Shown here in pieces: positions 11,663 through 19,658 of a DNA stretch of 64,000 nt. Both the position numbers and the translations under genes were made by a program. Under the pieces are notes generated by a model that worked only from the letters and a program-made list of their open reading frames with translations, ran no database searches and was not told where the DNA came from. Positions within the stretch are counted from its first letter, which is position 1; each line of letters begins with the position of its first letter. The DNA comes from Hydrogenophaga flava NBRC 102514 (lineage in GTDB: Bacteria > Pseudomonadota > Gammaproteobacteria > Burkholderiales > Burkholderiaceae_C): assembly GCF_001571145.1 (NCBI RefSeq), contig NZ_BCTF01000001.1, positions 248,001 through 312,000 of the forward strand. Direction: 5' to 3'.

Positions 11663-12957
11663 GCGGTACCTCCTTGCGAGGCGTCCGGCGCTTCCATGAC
11701 TTTCCGCCAGTACTCGTACATGCCGCGGATCAGCGTCTCCGTCACCATGTGGTCGGTCTCGCCCACCTCGCGCCCGCCCAGCTCGGCCAGTGCCCGGTGC
11801 TGCGGCTTGCTCTCGAAGGCCTGCTGCGAGAACTCGATCACCTCGCCGTCGTCGGCGCTGACGAAACCGGCCGGGCCGAACAGGTTGGCCTGGCGCAGGC
11901 GGCGCTGCGTCATCTCGGGCGTGTCGTCCTCGAAGCCGAAGTGCGTCCAGACGAAGTCGAAGGCGCCGTGGCCGTCGGGCTGGATGTGGCGCGTGCTCAC
12001 GCTGTTGACCTGCTGCTGGAAGATGACGCTCGGAAAGAGTGTCGTCATCACCGCGGTCGGCATCTGGTCGTCCATCTGCCACCAGGGCTCGGGCACGATG
12101 TCCAGGAAGCGCGGGTCTTCGAGCTGCATGCTTTCCTTGAAGCTCGACACCTGGGTCACCTGCGCCGCCTGGCCGGCGGCCTGGCCCATGCTGCCGCGCG
12201 TGGAGACCATCGCGGCGTGGCGGTGGTGCGCGTCCATGCGCAGCTCGCTCTTGTTGTCGGCGCGCCAGAGGCCGAAGGTGACGAACCAGGTGTGCAGCAG
12301 GCCGGGGTGGTAGGGGTCCTTGATGTTCTCCTGCATCAGCTTCCAGTTGCCCGGGATGCGCTGGCGGTTGTAGCCCAGGATGGTCAGCTTGCGGCCGTTG
12401 AACAGGCGGTCGAAGTACTGGAGGATGGTCGGCCCCATGTAGTCTTCGAGCGACTCGACCTCATGGTCGAAGCTGGCGAACACCACGCCGCCGCGCACCG
12501 CCACCTTCAGCCGCGTCAGGCCGTGGTCCTTGGGGTTGAAATCCGCCGGCATGCCGCCGTTGACCTTGCCGTCCTGCCGCACGCCGCGGCGGAACGGCAC
12601 GCCCTGCAATGTGCCGTCGGGCTGGTAGCTCCACTGGTGGTAGGGGCAGACGAACTCGGTGGCGTTGCCGTGGCGCTTGCGGCAGAAGCGCATGCCGCGG
12701 TGCGCGCAGACGTTCTCCACCACGTGGATCTGGCCGTCGGCGGCGCGGGTCATGATGACCGAGCGCTCGCCGACCACGGTGCGCTTGAAGTCACCGGCGT
12801 TGGGGATCTCGGCTTCCAGGCCCACGTAGCACCAGTGGCCTTGGTAGAAAAAGCGGTCGAGCTCGCGCTGGTGGCGCCGCTCGTCGGTGTAGACGGCAAA
12901 GGGGATGCGGCTGGTGCCGCCGGCCTCCCAGTGCAGGGCGTCGGGGGATGCGGGCAT
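11659..12957 (-). CDS. Aromatic ring-hydroxylating oxygenase, large (alpha) subunit, salicylate 5-hydroxylase/anthranilate dioxygenase type
   Basis: The catalytic subunit, 432 residues from ATG 12957. The Rieske cluster ligands are C84-A-H86 and C104-PY-H107. The mononuclear iron site is recognisable in [13 protein letters not shown], with the third carboxylate ligand expected downstream. Segments such as [20 protein letters not shown] and [13 protein letters not shown] strongly resemble NagG of Ralstonia sp. U2 (salicylate 5-hydroxylase) and AndAc. With the NahR-like divergent regulator, salicylate to gentisate is the best guess; anthranilate or a related carboxylated aromatic is the alternative. 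The frame stays open to 13017, but the ATG at 12957 gives the usual N-terminus. Confidence 0.88.
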   Translation of the reverse strand: MPASPDALHWEAGGTSRIPFAVYTDERRHQRELDRFFYQGHWCYVGLEAEIPNAGDFKRTVVGERSVIMTRAADGQIHVVENVCAHRGMRFCRKRHGNATEFVCPYHQWSYQPDGTLQGVPFRRGVRQDGKVNGGMPADFNPKDHGLTRLKVAVRGGVVFASFDHEVESLEDYMGPTILQYFDRLFNGRKLTILGYNRQRIPGNWKLMQENIKDPYHPGLLHTWFVTFGLWRADNKSELRMDAHHRHAAMVSTRGSMGQAAGQAAQVTQVSSFKESMQLEDPRFLDIVPEPWWQMDDQMPTAVMTTLFPSVIFQQQVNSVSTRHIQPDGHGAFDFVWTHFGFEDDTPEMTQRRLRQANLFGPAGFVSADDGEVIEFSQQAFESKPQHRALAELGGREVGETDHMVTETLIRGMYEYWRKVMEAPDASQGGTA

Positions 12958-13039
12958 GGCTGTCTCCGTGGGTGTTCTTGTGGACCGCATGATCGCGGCC
13001 GGCTGGCCATCCGGCAAGGGAATTGGCGTGATACGCTGT

Positions 13040-13054
13040 ATTCACCACGTGAAT
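13040..13054. promoter_or_regulatory. LysR-type operator palindrome (NahR-like half site)
   Basis: ATTCACCACGTGAAT is a perfect 6-3-6 palindrome containing the T-N11-A core of LysR-family boxes. Its left half matches the ATTCAC of the NahR/NagR recognition site as I remember it. It lies in the 108-nt divergent spacer, 11 nt before the regulator's ATG and 82 nt from the oxygenase start, so it could serve autoregulation and oxygenase activation. Confidence 0.6.
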
Positions 13055-13065
13055 ATGGAAAGCGC

Positions 13066-13998
13066 ATGAAGCTCACCGACATCGACCTCAACCTGCTGGT
13101 GGTGTTCGACCGCCTGGTGCAGGACGGCCGGGTCTCGCGCGTGGCCGAGTCGCTGGGCCTGAGCCAACCGGCGGTGAGCAACGCGCTGCGGCGGCTGCGC
13201 GACCTGCTGGACGACGAGCTCTTCCTGCGCACGCCCGCCGGCATGGCGCCCACGCCCTACGCGCTGCAGCTGGCCGAACCGGTGGCACAGGCGCTGCGGG
13301 GGCTGCAGGGCGCGCTGAACGTGCGCGCCAGCTTCGACCCGGCGCGCAGCGAGCGCTGCTTCACGCTGGCCATGACCGACGTGGGCGAGATCTACTTCCT
13401 GCCGGTGCTGATGGACGCCCTGGCGCGCGAGGCACCGGGTGTCACGCTGCGCTGCGTGCCGGTGGCCGACGCATCGCTGCGCGAGGACATGGCCGCCGGC
13501 CGGGTGGACCTGGCACTGGGCTCTCTGCCGCAGCTGCAGGCCGGCTTCTTCCAGCAGGCGCTGTTCCGCCAGCGCTACGTGGCGCTGATGCGAGCCGGCC
13601 ACCCGCTGGCCACCGCCAGCGCCCCGCTGAACGCCACGCAGTACCGGCAGGCCGCCCACGTGCGCGTGGTCTCGGCCGGCACCGGCCACGGCCAGGTGGA
13701 CGAGGCGCTGCAGCGCCTGGGCGTGGCGCGGCAGGTGCAACTGACCGTGCCGCACTACGTGGCGCTGGGCCAGGTGCTGGGCAGCACCGACCTGGTGGCC
13801 ACCGTGCCCGAACGTCTGGCCGAGCGCCTGTCCGGCCCGCACGCGCTGGTGGCCCGCCCGCTGACCCTGCGCCTGCCGGCCAGCACCATCGCCCAGCTGT
13901 GGCACGCCCACCTGCACCGCGACCCCGGCCACCAGTGGCTGCGCGGCCTGGTGGCACAGCACTTCGGCACCGCCGCTGGGGCCGTGGACAGCCCCTGA
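13066..13998 (+). CDS. NahR/NagR-like LysR-family transcriptional regulator
   Basis: A 310-residue LysR activator. The HTH region reads LNLLVVFDRLVQDGRVSRVAE then LSQPAVSNALRRLRDLLDD; the effector domain begins near residue 90 (ERCFTLAMTDVGEIYFLP) and includes GTGHGQVDEAL, both characteristic of the NahR/NodD-type subgroup that senses salicylate-like aromatics. It is divergent from the oxygenase operon and preceded by a perfect LysR-type palindrome at 13040-13054. Most likely it activates the operon in response to an aromatic carboxylate; the exact inducer cannot be read from sequence. Confidence 0.88.
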   Translation: MKLTDIDLNLLVVFDRLVQDGRVSRVAESLGLSQPAVSNALRRLRDLLDDELFLRTPAGMAPTPYALQLAEPVAQALRGLQGALNVRASFDPARSERCFTLAMTDVGEIYFLPVLMDALAREAPGVTLRCVPVADASLREDMAAGRVDLALGSLPQLQAGFFQQALFRQRYVALMRAGHPLATASAPLNATQYRQAAHVRVVSAGTGHGQVDEALQRLGVARQVQLTVPHYVALGQVLGSTDLVATVPERLAERLSGPHALVARPLTLRLPASTIAQLWHAHLHRDPGHQWLRGLVAQHFGTAAGAVDSP

Positions 13999-14168
13999 AA
14001 CGACGACAAGGTATCCAGTGGTCACCGGCTTCGCTACCAAAGTGCTACAGCCAGGCCCTGGGGTGTGACTTTTGTGCAGCAGCCGTGAACACGACCGACT
14101 GCAGGACCTGGGCGCGCGGGCACAATACCGCCCACCTTCTCGCCGCCGAAAGTCTGTCCGTGATCGAA

Positions 14169-14315
14169 ATGCTGTTCCGCCTGGGTATCGCCCTGCTGCT
14201 GTCCGTGAGCCTGGCCCTGCTGCTGGCCTGGGGCTGGTTCAGTTCGGACGAGCGCACGGAGTCGGCGGCGGTCACGGTCGAGCCCTCGGCCGAATCCTCC
14301 ACTCCGGCCCGCTGA
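14169..14315 (+). CDS. Hypothetical small single-pass membrane protein
   Basis: A 48-codon reading frame from ATG 14169 (or GTG 14160). It encodes one clear hydrophobic helix (LGIALLLSVSLALLLAWGW) followed by a short, acidic and Ser/Thr-rich tail. No family is recognised and the ribosome-binding site is not convincing. It lies between the LysR gene and the sugar dehydrogenase, 46 nt before the latter. It could be a genuine small membrane protein or a chance frame in GC-rich DNA. The remaining spacer 13999-14168 shows nothing else. Confidence 0.35.
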   Translation: MLFRLGIALLLSVSLALLLAWGWFSSDERTESAAVTVEPSAESSTPAR

Positions 14316-14361
14316 CCTGGCCACGGGCTGGGCGGGCCGCCACGCGGTTCACAATGGCCCG

Positions 14362-15630
14362 ATGACACGACGTCGCTGCCTCCCGCTGGCGCTGGCCGGC
14401 CTCATCGCCCTGCCCGTCGCGGGACGGGCGGAGCCCGAGGCCTCCCGCTACGCCACCCAGGGCCGCTGCGCCGGCTACCCCCGCGTGGCCCTGACCGCGC
14501 CCAAGGGCTGGTGCGTAGGCCTGGTGGGCGACGCGCGCGACGGCCTGCAGATGCCGCGCCGCCTGGTCGAGGTGTCCCCCGGCCGCTTCTGGATCACCGA
14601 CATGGGCAACTGGGAGCCCCGCCGCGGACGCCTGCTGGAACTGCTGGTGGACGGACAGCCGGGCGACGCGGACCGGGTGACGGTGCTGGCCCGAGGGCTG
14701 GACCGCCCACACGGGCTCGCGCGCGGCACCGATGGCAAGGTCTATGTGGGCGAGGCCGGCACGGTCTGGCGCACACCCGTGGACACCTTCGCCCGCGAAG
14801 ACCTGATCAAGGACCTGCCGGCCGACGGCGCACACCCGCTCAAGGAACTGGCCTTCGGCCGCAAGGGGCGCCTCTATATCAATATGGGATCGGCCAGCGA
14901 CGCCTGCCGGGACGAGCACCAGCAGCAGCCCCTGCCCTGCCCCGAGACCGCGGGGCCGCTGCCCCGGGCCGCGGTGTACGAAACCACCCTGACCGGCCCG
15001 GACCTGAAACCGCAGACACCGAAGCCATTTGCCAGCGGCCTGCGCAACTCGCTGGGCCTGGCGGTCACCCAGGACACGGCCGGGAAGACCGAGCGCCTCT
15101 GGCAGGCCGAGAATTCGGTCGACTACAACGCCCCCAACGCCCCGGCCGAGGAGCTCAACGAGCTCGAACGCGGCGCGCACTACGGCTGGCCCTACTGCGT
15201 CAGCGATGCGCAGGGCCGCAGCGTGGCGGCGCAGGGCTATGAGCAGCGTGCCCAGTGCGCCCGCCGCCAGGCCCACCGCCCACCGTTCCAGGCCTGGCCG
15301 GCCCATGTGGCGCCACTGCAGCTGCTGGCCATGCCGCCCGCGGTCGCCGGCCAGCCGGAACATCCGTGGAGCGGTCGCCTGCTGGCGGTATGGCACGGCT
15401 ACCGCGCCCAGGGCCACCGCATCGTGGCCTGGCGCCTCGGCCCCGACGGCCGCCCGAGCGGCGCGCGCGAGAACATCGTCTCCGGCTGGCGGGTCATGCC
15501 CGGCATCCGCCCACAGGGCAATCCGGCCGGCATCACGGTCGATCACCGGGGCTGGCTGTGGATCGTCGAGGACCGCAACCGCACCGTGCTGGTGGTGGCG
15601 CCCGAGACGCCGGCGGGCAGCGGGCCCTGA
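14362..15630 (+). CDS. PQQ-dependent sugar dehydrogenase (sorbosone dehydrogenase-like beta-propeller), periplasmic
   Basis: A 422-residue secreted protein with a cleavable signal peptide (RRRCLPLALAGLIALPVAGRA). The mature part looks like the soluble glucose/sorbosone dehydrogenase beta-propeller: RPHGLARGTDGKVYVGEAG, then SGLRNSLGLAVT, the LWQAENSVDY segment and ELERGAHYGWPYC, all diagnostic of the family. It should oxidise an aldose or related sugar in the periplasm using PQQ and pass electrons to a cytochrome. A class I cytochrome c gene follows 139 nt downstream, fitting that role. Substrate is not predictable; no PQQ synthesis genes are in the window. Confidence 0.85.
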   Translation: MTRRRCLPLALAGLIALPVAGRAEPEASRYATQGRCAGYPRVALTAPKGWCVGLVGDARDGLQMPRRLVEVSPGRFWITDMGNWEPRRGRLLELLVDGQPGDADRVTVLARGLDRPHGLARGTDGKVYVGEAGTVWRTPVDTFAREDLIKDLPADGAHPLKELAFGRKGRLYINMGSASDACRDEHQQQPLPCPETAGPLPRAAVYETTLTGPDLKPQTPKPFASGLRNSLGLAVTQDTAGKTERLWQAENSVDYNAPNAPAEELNELERGAHYGWPYCVSDAQGRSVAAQGYEQRAQCARRQAHRPPFQAWPAHVAPLQLLAMPPAVAGQPEHPWSGRLLAVWHGYRAQGHRIVAWRLGPDGRPSGARENIVSGWRVMPGIRPQGNPAGITVDHRGWLWIVEDRNRTVLVVAPETPAGSGP

Positions 15631-15692
15631 GGCCGAGCCCCCGTAGCGCCGCAGCCACCGCCCGTCTCATCCTGAGACGGAGCCCCGGCGCT

Positions 15693-15706
15693 TTGACAAG
15701 GATCAA
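15693..15706 (+). promoter_or_regulatory. FNR/Anr-type box upstream of the cytochrome c gene
   Basis: TTGACAAGGATCAA matches the TTGAT-N4-ATCAA consensus at nine of ten positions. If bound at -41.5, transcription would start near 15741, and GATAGC at 15726-15731 falls where a -10 element is expected. This suggests activation of the cytochrome under low oxygen. The binding itself is inference. Confidence 0.6.
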
Positions 15707-15769
15707 TCCGCGGCCCGGGAGCGCTGATAGCCTGAGGACGTCCCCCCAGAAACCCACGGAGTCCCCGCC

Positions 15770-16150
15770 ATGAAACGCACCCTGATCGCCCTCTCGGCCA
15801 CCCTGCTGGCCGCCACCGCCTGGGCAGGCCCGGCCGAAGACCAGGCCGCCCTCAAGCTCGCCACCGGCGCCGGCTGCATGACCTGCCACAACATCGAACC
15901 CGGCGCCAAGGGCCCGAACGGCATGGCCCCCATCGGCCCGGCCTGGCGCGACGTCGCCGCCAAGTACAAGAGTGTCAAGGGCGCCCAGCAGCAGCTGACC
16001 GCCACGGTGCTTGCCGGCTCCAGCCCCTACGAGAGCCACTGGAAGGACAAGGTGTCCGGCCTGGCGATGCCACCCAACAAGGTCGCCATTTCCCAGACCG
16101 ACGCGGCCCAGCTGGTGTCCTGGATTCTGGCGCTCGAGGTGAAGAAGTAG
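15770..16150 (+). CDS. Class I cytochrome c (c-551/c-552 type), periplasmic
   Basis: A 126-residue precursor with a signal peptide cleaved near AWA-G20. Haem is attached through C36-MT-C39-H40, and the sixth ligand is probably M100 in GLAMPPN, the normal class I arrangement. It is a small soluble electron shuttle. Position behind the PQQ-type dehydrogenase suggests it accepts electrons from it, but an FNR-type box at 15693-15706 suggests its own promoter and a role in microaerobic respiration. Its stop is 25 nt from the convergent protease gene; the spacer carries a 6-bp GC hairpin at 16159-16175 without a T-run. Confidence 0.92.
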   Translation: MKRTLIALSATLLAATAWAGPAEDQAALKLATGAGCMTCHNIEPGAKGPNGMAPIGPAWRDVAAKYKSVKGAQQQLTATVLAGSSPYESHWKDKVSGLAMPPNKVAISQTDAAQLVSWILALEVKK

Positions 16151-16175
16151 ACCACCCCGCGCGCCAGGAGCGCGC

Positions 16176-18299
16176 TCACAGCCCAGCCTCACGGTTCCAC
16201 AGGTCGAGGGCCTTCCCGATCCAGTGCCCCACGACGCTGCGGCCCGCGGAACCGATGACCACAGCGCCAGGGCGCTCCTGCCAGACCGGTGTGGGCGCGT
16301 TGTCGCAACGGTCCAGGCGCACCCGGAACACGGCGCGCAGGGGCTGAACCAGGCCCTGTGCGTTCACGCTGGCGGGCACGGGTCCACCGTTCGGACTGCC
16401 CAGGAAAGCGTGTTCGAGATGGGGCAACGCCACGCTGTCCAGATCGGCCACCCGGCATTTCAGGTGGGCAGACCTCCCGTCCCCGGCCACAAAGCGGGCC
16501 GCATCACCCAACCGGATGCCGGGCATGTCCTCACTGGCGACGTAGGCGTCGACCCGGGTGGTGCTGTCGGCCACCACCTGCACCAGCGGCTCGCCGGGAC
16601 GCACCCAGACACCCGGCTGCAGACCGGGGGCGAGGGTCGTGAGGCGCCCGGGGAAACCGGCCCGCACATCGAGCTGCTCCCGCAGGGCCTTCAGGCCCGA
16701 AAGCTCGGCCCGGGCAGCCGCCCACTGCTCGCGCAGGGCGGGTCCCAGCCCCATCAGATCGGCGTGCAGCGACTGCTGCGCCAGCTTCCACTGCATTGCC
16801 TGTTCGCGCACGCTGGCCAGCGCCAGCTTCTGATCCAGCTCTGGCGAGGCGAGGGCCACCACGGCCTGGCCCGCGCGCACCGTGTCACCGTGCCGAGCCT
16901 CGATCGCTCGGATCTGGGCAGCCACCGGGGCGTACAGCCACTGCGACTGCGCCGCTCCCAGCACGGCCGGGGCGTGCACGCCGCGGGGCCATGGCACGCA
17001 CAAGGCCAGAGACCCCAGCAGCAGCGCGCCCGCGCTGAGCGTCGACGCGCGCGTCCAGCGGTGTCTGGCGCGCCCACTCCACCATTGCCGGAGTTCCCGT
17101 CCCATGGGCCACAGCACGAACCACACCAGCTCCACCGCCAGCAAGAGCAGACCGAGGGCCTTGAAGAAGAGGTGGTAGACCAGCAGTGCAATGCCCAGGA
17201 ACAGCACCAGCCGGTACAGCCAGGTCAGGTAGGCGAACAGGATGAGCCAGGTCCTGCGCCGGGGCCCGAACTCCTCCGGCGGCGGATCGCTCCAGCCCAG
17301 CAGCACCTGCCGGAGCTTCCAGCGCCCCAGGGCGAACGCGCGCTCATGCAGGTTCGCGATGCCAACAGCATCGGACAGCAGGTAATAGCCGTCGAACCGC
17401 ATGAACGGGCTCAGGTTGACCGCCAGCGTCAGCACCCAGGTGGTGGTGGCGAGCATGAAGGCCCCTGCGCGGACCGACCCGTCGGGCAGCACCAGCCACA
17501 ACCAAGTGGCGGCCACGGCAAGCATCAGTTCGGTCGCCATGCCCGCCGCGGCGATCTGCATGCGGGCGGTGCGCGATGGCAGCTTCCAGGCATCGGTCGT
17601 GTCGGTGTAGAGCACCGGCACCATGACCAGGAACGCCACGCCCATCTGTGGCACCCGGCAGCCGTGGCGATGGGCCGCGAGCGCGTGGCCCATCTCGTGC
17701 GCCACTTTCGCCAGGCCCAGTGCGATCAGGATGCCCGGTGCGGACACACCGCCGGCGTACCCGACAAAGGTACCCACGAAGGCATCCCACTGAAACGACA
17801 CGACAACCAGCGCCGCCAGGGCCAGCAGGACCAGTGTCTTCCAGAACGCGGGTTGAAAGCACCACGCCAGTCGGGGTGAGATCCAGTGCAACAGGGCGGC
17901 CGGCCGGAACAGCGGCACCCGGAAGAAGAGGTAGTGCTTGAGGAGCCAGCCCAGCCCACCCATGCGTTGCCGGGCAGCCGCTTCCTGCAGGCGCGCCGTG
18001 TGCTCGGGACCATGCTCATCCAGCAAAAAGCTCTGCTCCAGGAACCGCCGGAGGGCTTCAATGTCCTCCTCGTCCACTTGCAGGGTCGTGCGCTCGCGGA
18101 TGTCGCGCAGGATCGCACCGGAGTCGCGCAGAGACCAGCGAGAGAGTATTTCGAAAGCAGGCCAGCTGATTTCGTAGAAGCGATTGGCCACCGGGTCGTG
18201 CAATACCCAGGAAGGCGCACCGTCGGGCCGGGCCGGCCCGGCGTGAAGCTGAAGATCCTGCCGCAGTGCAGGCCAGGCGGTCAGTGCACCAGACGCCAT
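16176..18299 (-). CDS. Membrane zinc metalloprotease of the M50/site-2 family fused to an HlyD-like adaptor domain
   Basis: A 707-residue polytopic membrane protein and last gene of the giant-protein operon. Residues 1-110 are soluble and PqqD-like in feel (WVLHDPVANRFYEISWPAFE). Then come several membrane helices with zinc motif HEMGH at 201-205 and a second motif NLSPFMRFDGYY, whose Asp would be the third ligand, as in S2P proteases. After a further helix near residue 420, the C-terminus (about 440-700) is a biotinyl-lipoyl/HlyD-like periplasmic part (VAAQIRAIEARHGDTVRAGQAVV). It resembles proteins annotated YydH-like. A role in processing or exporting the giant protein is inferred from the operon. 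ATG 18299 follows the previous stop by 3 nt. Confidence 0.85.
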   Translation of the reverse strand: MASGALTAWPALRQDLQLHAGPARPDGAPSWVLHDPVANRFYEISWPAFEILSRWSLRDSGAILRDIRERTTLQVDEEDIEALRRFLEQSFLLDEHGPEHTARLQEAAARQRMGGLGWLLKHYLFFRVPLFRPAALLHWISPRLAWCFQPAFWKTLVLLALAALVVVSFQWDAFVGTFVGYAGGVSAPGILIALGLAKVAHEMGHALAAHRHGCRVPQMGVAFLVMVPVLYTDTTDAWKLPSRTARMQIAAAGMATELMLAVAATWLWLVLPDGSVRAGAFMLATTTWVLTLAVNLSPFMRFDGYYLLSDAVGIANLHERAFALGRWKLRQVLLGWSDPPPEEFGPRRRTWLILFAYLTWLYRLVLFLGIALLVYHLFFKALGLLLLAVELVWFVLWPMGRELRQWWSGRARHRWTRASTLSAGALLLGSLALCVPWPRGVHAPAVLGAAQSQWLYAPVAAQIRAIEARHGDTVRAGQAVVALASPELDQKLALASVREQAMQWKLAQQSLHADLMGLGPALREQWAAARAELSGLKALREQLDVRAGFPGRLTTLAPGLQPGVWVRPGEPLVQVVADSTTRVDAYVASEDMPGIRLGDAARFVAGDGRSAHLKCRVADLDSVALPHLEHAFLGSPNGGPVPASVNAQGLVQPLRAVFRVRLDRCDNAPTPVWQERPGAVVIGSAGRSVVGHWIGKALDLWNREAGL

Positions 18300-18302
18300 G
18301 GC

Positions 18303-19658
18303 TCACACCCCCAGCGTCTGCCGCAACACAGTCAGCGGGCGCCGCAGCGCGAAGAAGCCCAGCGGCATCCAGTCGCCCTGGATGCGCGCAGACCCGGTGG
18401 TGCCGATCCGGGGCAGCGGCTGGTCCGGATCGAACCTGGCCTCAATCTGGTAGGACCAGAGCCCCTCGCGATCGCGCTCCGCGCTGTAAGCCACCCGCTT
18501 GACCTTGGCTTCGTAAGACGACCAGGGACTGGCGTTCGGGTAGAGCGTGACGGCGGTGCCCTCGACCACATCGAACCGCTCGCCCACGGGCAGTCGCACC
18601 TCCAGCTCGACCTTGGCGGGGTCGGCCAGCAACAGGATGCGCTCGCCCTGCACCACGGTTCGACCCTGCCACTGGTCGGCATCGGAGAACACAACCACAC
18701 CGGCCCGCGGGGCCCGCAGCTGCACCCGGCCGAGCTGTTCCGTGAGGTAGTCCAGCTCGATGGATTTTTCGTCGAGCACCCCACGCCGCAGGGACATCTC
18801 CAGGCGTCTGCGGTCGTCCGTGACCGCGATCTGCGCCGACTGCCGGAACTCTTCCCGCGCGGCATCCAGCACCTTGCCGGCCACCTCGTGGCGCGCCCTC
18901 AGGGCCGCTTCGTCGAGCTTGAGCAAGGTCGCACCGGCCTCCACGGTCTGGTTGGGCTGGACCAGCAGCTGATCGACCACGCCGTCCATCGGCGCGCGCA
19001 CGAAAAACGGGTCTTCGGGCACGACTTCGGCCGACACGACCACGCTCTGGCGGACCGGGACCAGCAGGATGCCCAAGGCGGCCACCCAGAGCCACCGCCG
19101 ATGGTGCTGCCACCAGCGCACCGGAGCGTCGACCTTGACGCGGCGGCCCTGCAGCTGGTGGGCCAGAGCCAGGCCGTAGTGGGACGCCAGCTCCTGCACC
19201 ACCGCCCGCTCGTGTGCCGGCCAGGGGTCGGCACGCGCGAGCAACCAGCCGCCGAGGCACTGGCCATCGCCAGACAGCAGGGGTGCCCACAACACATGCG
19301 GCGGCAGCCACTGCGCCCAGTCGTGCAGCAGGTCGGGGTGGTCCTCGGGGAGGACCGCGCGGACCTGTCGAGATACCTCGCCGGTCTCGGCGCCGAGACG
19401 CCGACACAGGGCGCAGACCCAGTGGGAAAACGGGGTGTTGGGCTCCGGCCGCGGCTGGCCCGACACCGCCACCAGCCGTGCGGCGTCGGTGAAGGCACCG
19501 ACCTCGCGCCACAACACAGCCAACTGGTAACCCAGCACCTGCCGGCTTTCGTTGACCAGCACAAACCCCAGCGTGTCCAGGTTGGGCGCCGCCGCGGCGC
19601 GCCGGACCAGCTGGAGCACTTCCGCCAGCACGCGGCCGGCATCCTGCGAGGTACTCAC
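18303..19658 (-). CDS. HlyD-family periplasmic adaptor with N-terminal GAF-like domain
   Basis: A 451-residue membrane-anchored adaptor. Residues about 20-165 resemble a GAF sensor domain (LDTLGFVLVNESRQVLGYQ; then VLWAPLLSGDGQCLGGWLLA). One membrane helix lies near 190-205 (WLWVAALGILLVPV), followed by a HlyD barrel-sandwich with a short alpha-hairpin and beta-barrel (VRAPMDGVVDQLLVQPNQTV and VQLRAPRAGVVVFSDADQW). A cytoplasmic sensor fused to an export adaptor is unusual. GTG 19658 is chosen because it overlaps the upstream adaptor's TGA (GTGA junction); the frame is open to 19859, but that would run through the upstream gene. Confidence 0.82.
   Translation of the reverse strand: MSTSQDAGRVLAEVLQLVRRAAAAPNLDTLGFVLVNESRQVLGYQLAVLWREVGAFTDAARLVAVSGQPRPEPNTPFSHWVCALCRRLGAETGEVSRQVRAVLPEDHPDLLHDWAQWLPPHVLWAPLLSGDGQCLGGWLLARADPWPAHERAVVQELASHYGLALAHQLQGRRVKVDAPVRWWQHHRRWLWVAALGILLVPVRQSVVVSAEVVPEDPFFVRAPMDGVVDQLLVQPNQTVEAGATLLKLDEAALRARHEVAGKVLDAAREEFRQSAQIAVTDDRRRLEMSLRRGVLDEKSIELDYLTEQLGRVQLRAPRAGVVVFSDADQWQGRTVVQGERILLLADPAKVELEVRLPVGERFDVVEGTAVTLYPNASPWSSYEAKVKRVAYSAERDREGLWSYQIEARFDPDQPLPRIGTTGSARIQGDWMPLGFFALRRPLTVLRQTLGV

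Noticed and set aside
11674..13065. Long plus-strand frame continuous with the LysR gene
   Set aside because: It is antisense to the oxygenase large subunit; the LysR family N-terminus begins exactly at ATG 13066.
16159..16175. GCGCGC-CAGGA-GCGCGC hairpin between the cytochrome and protease genes
   Set aside because: A 6-bp stem without a T-run is expected often by chance in this GC range; not called as a terminator.
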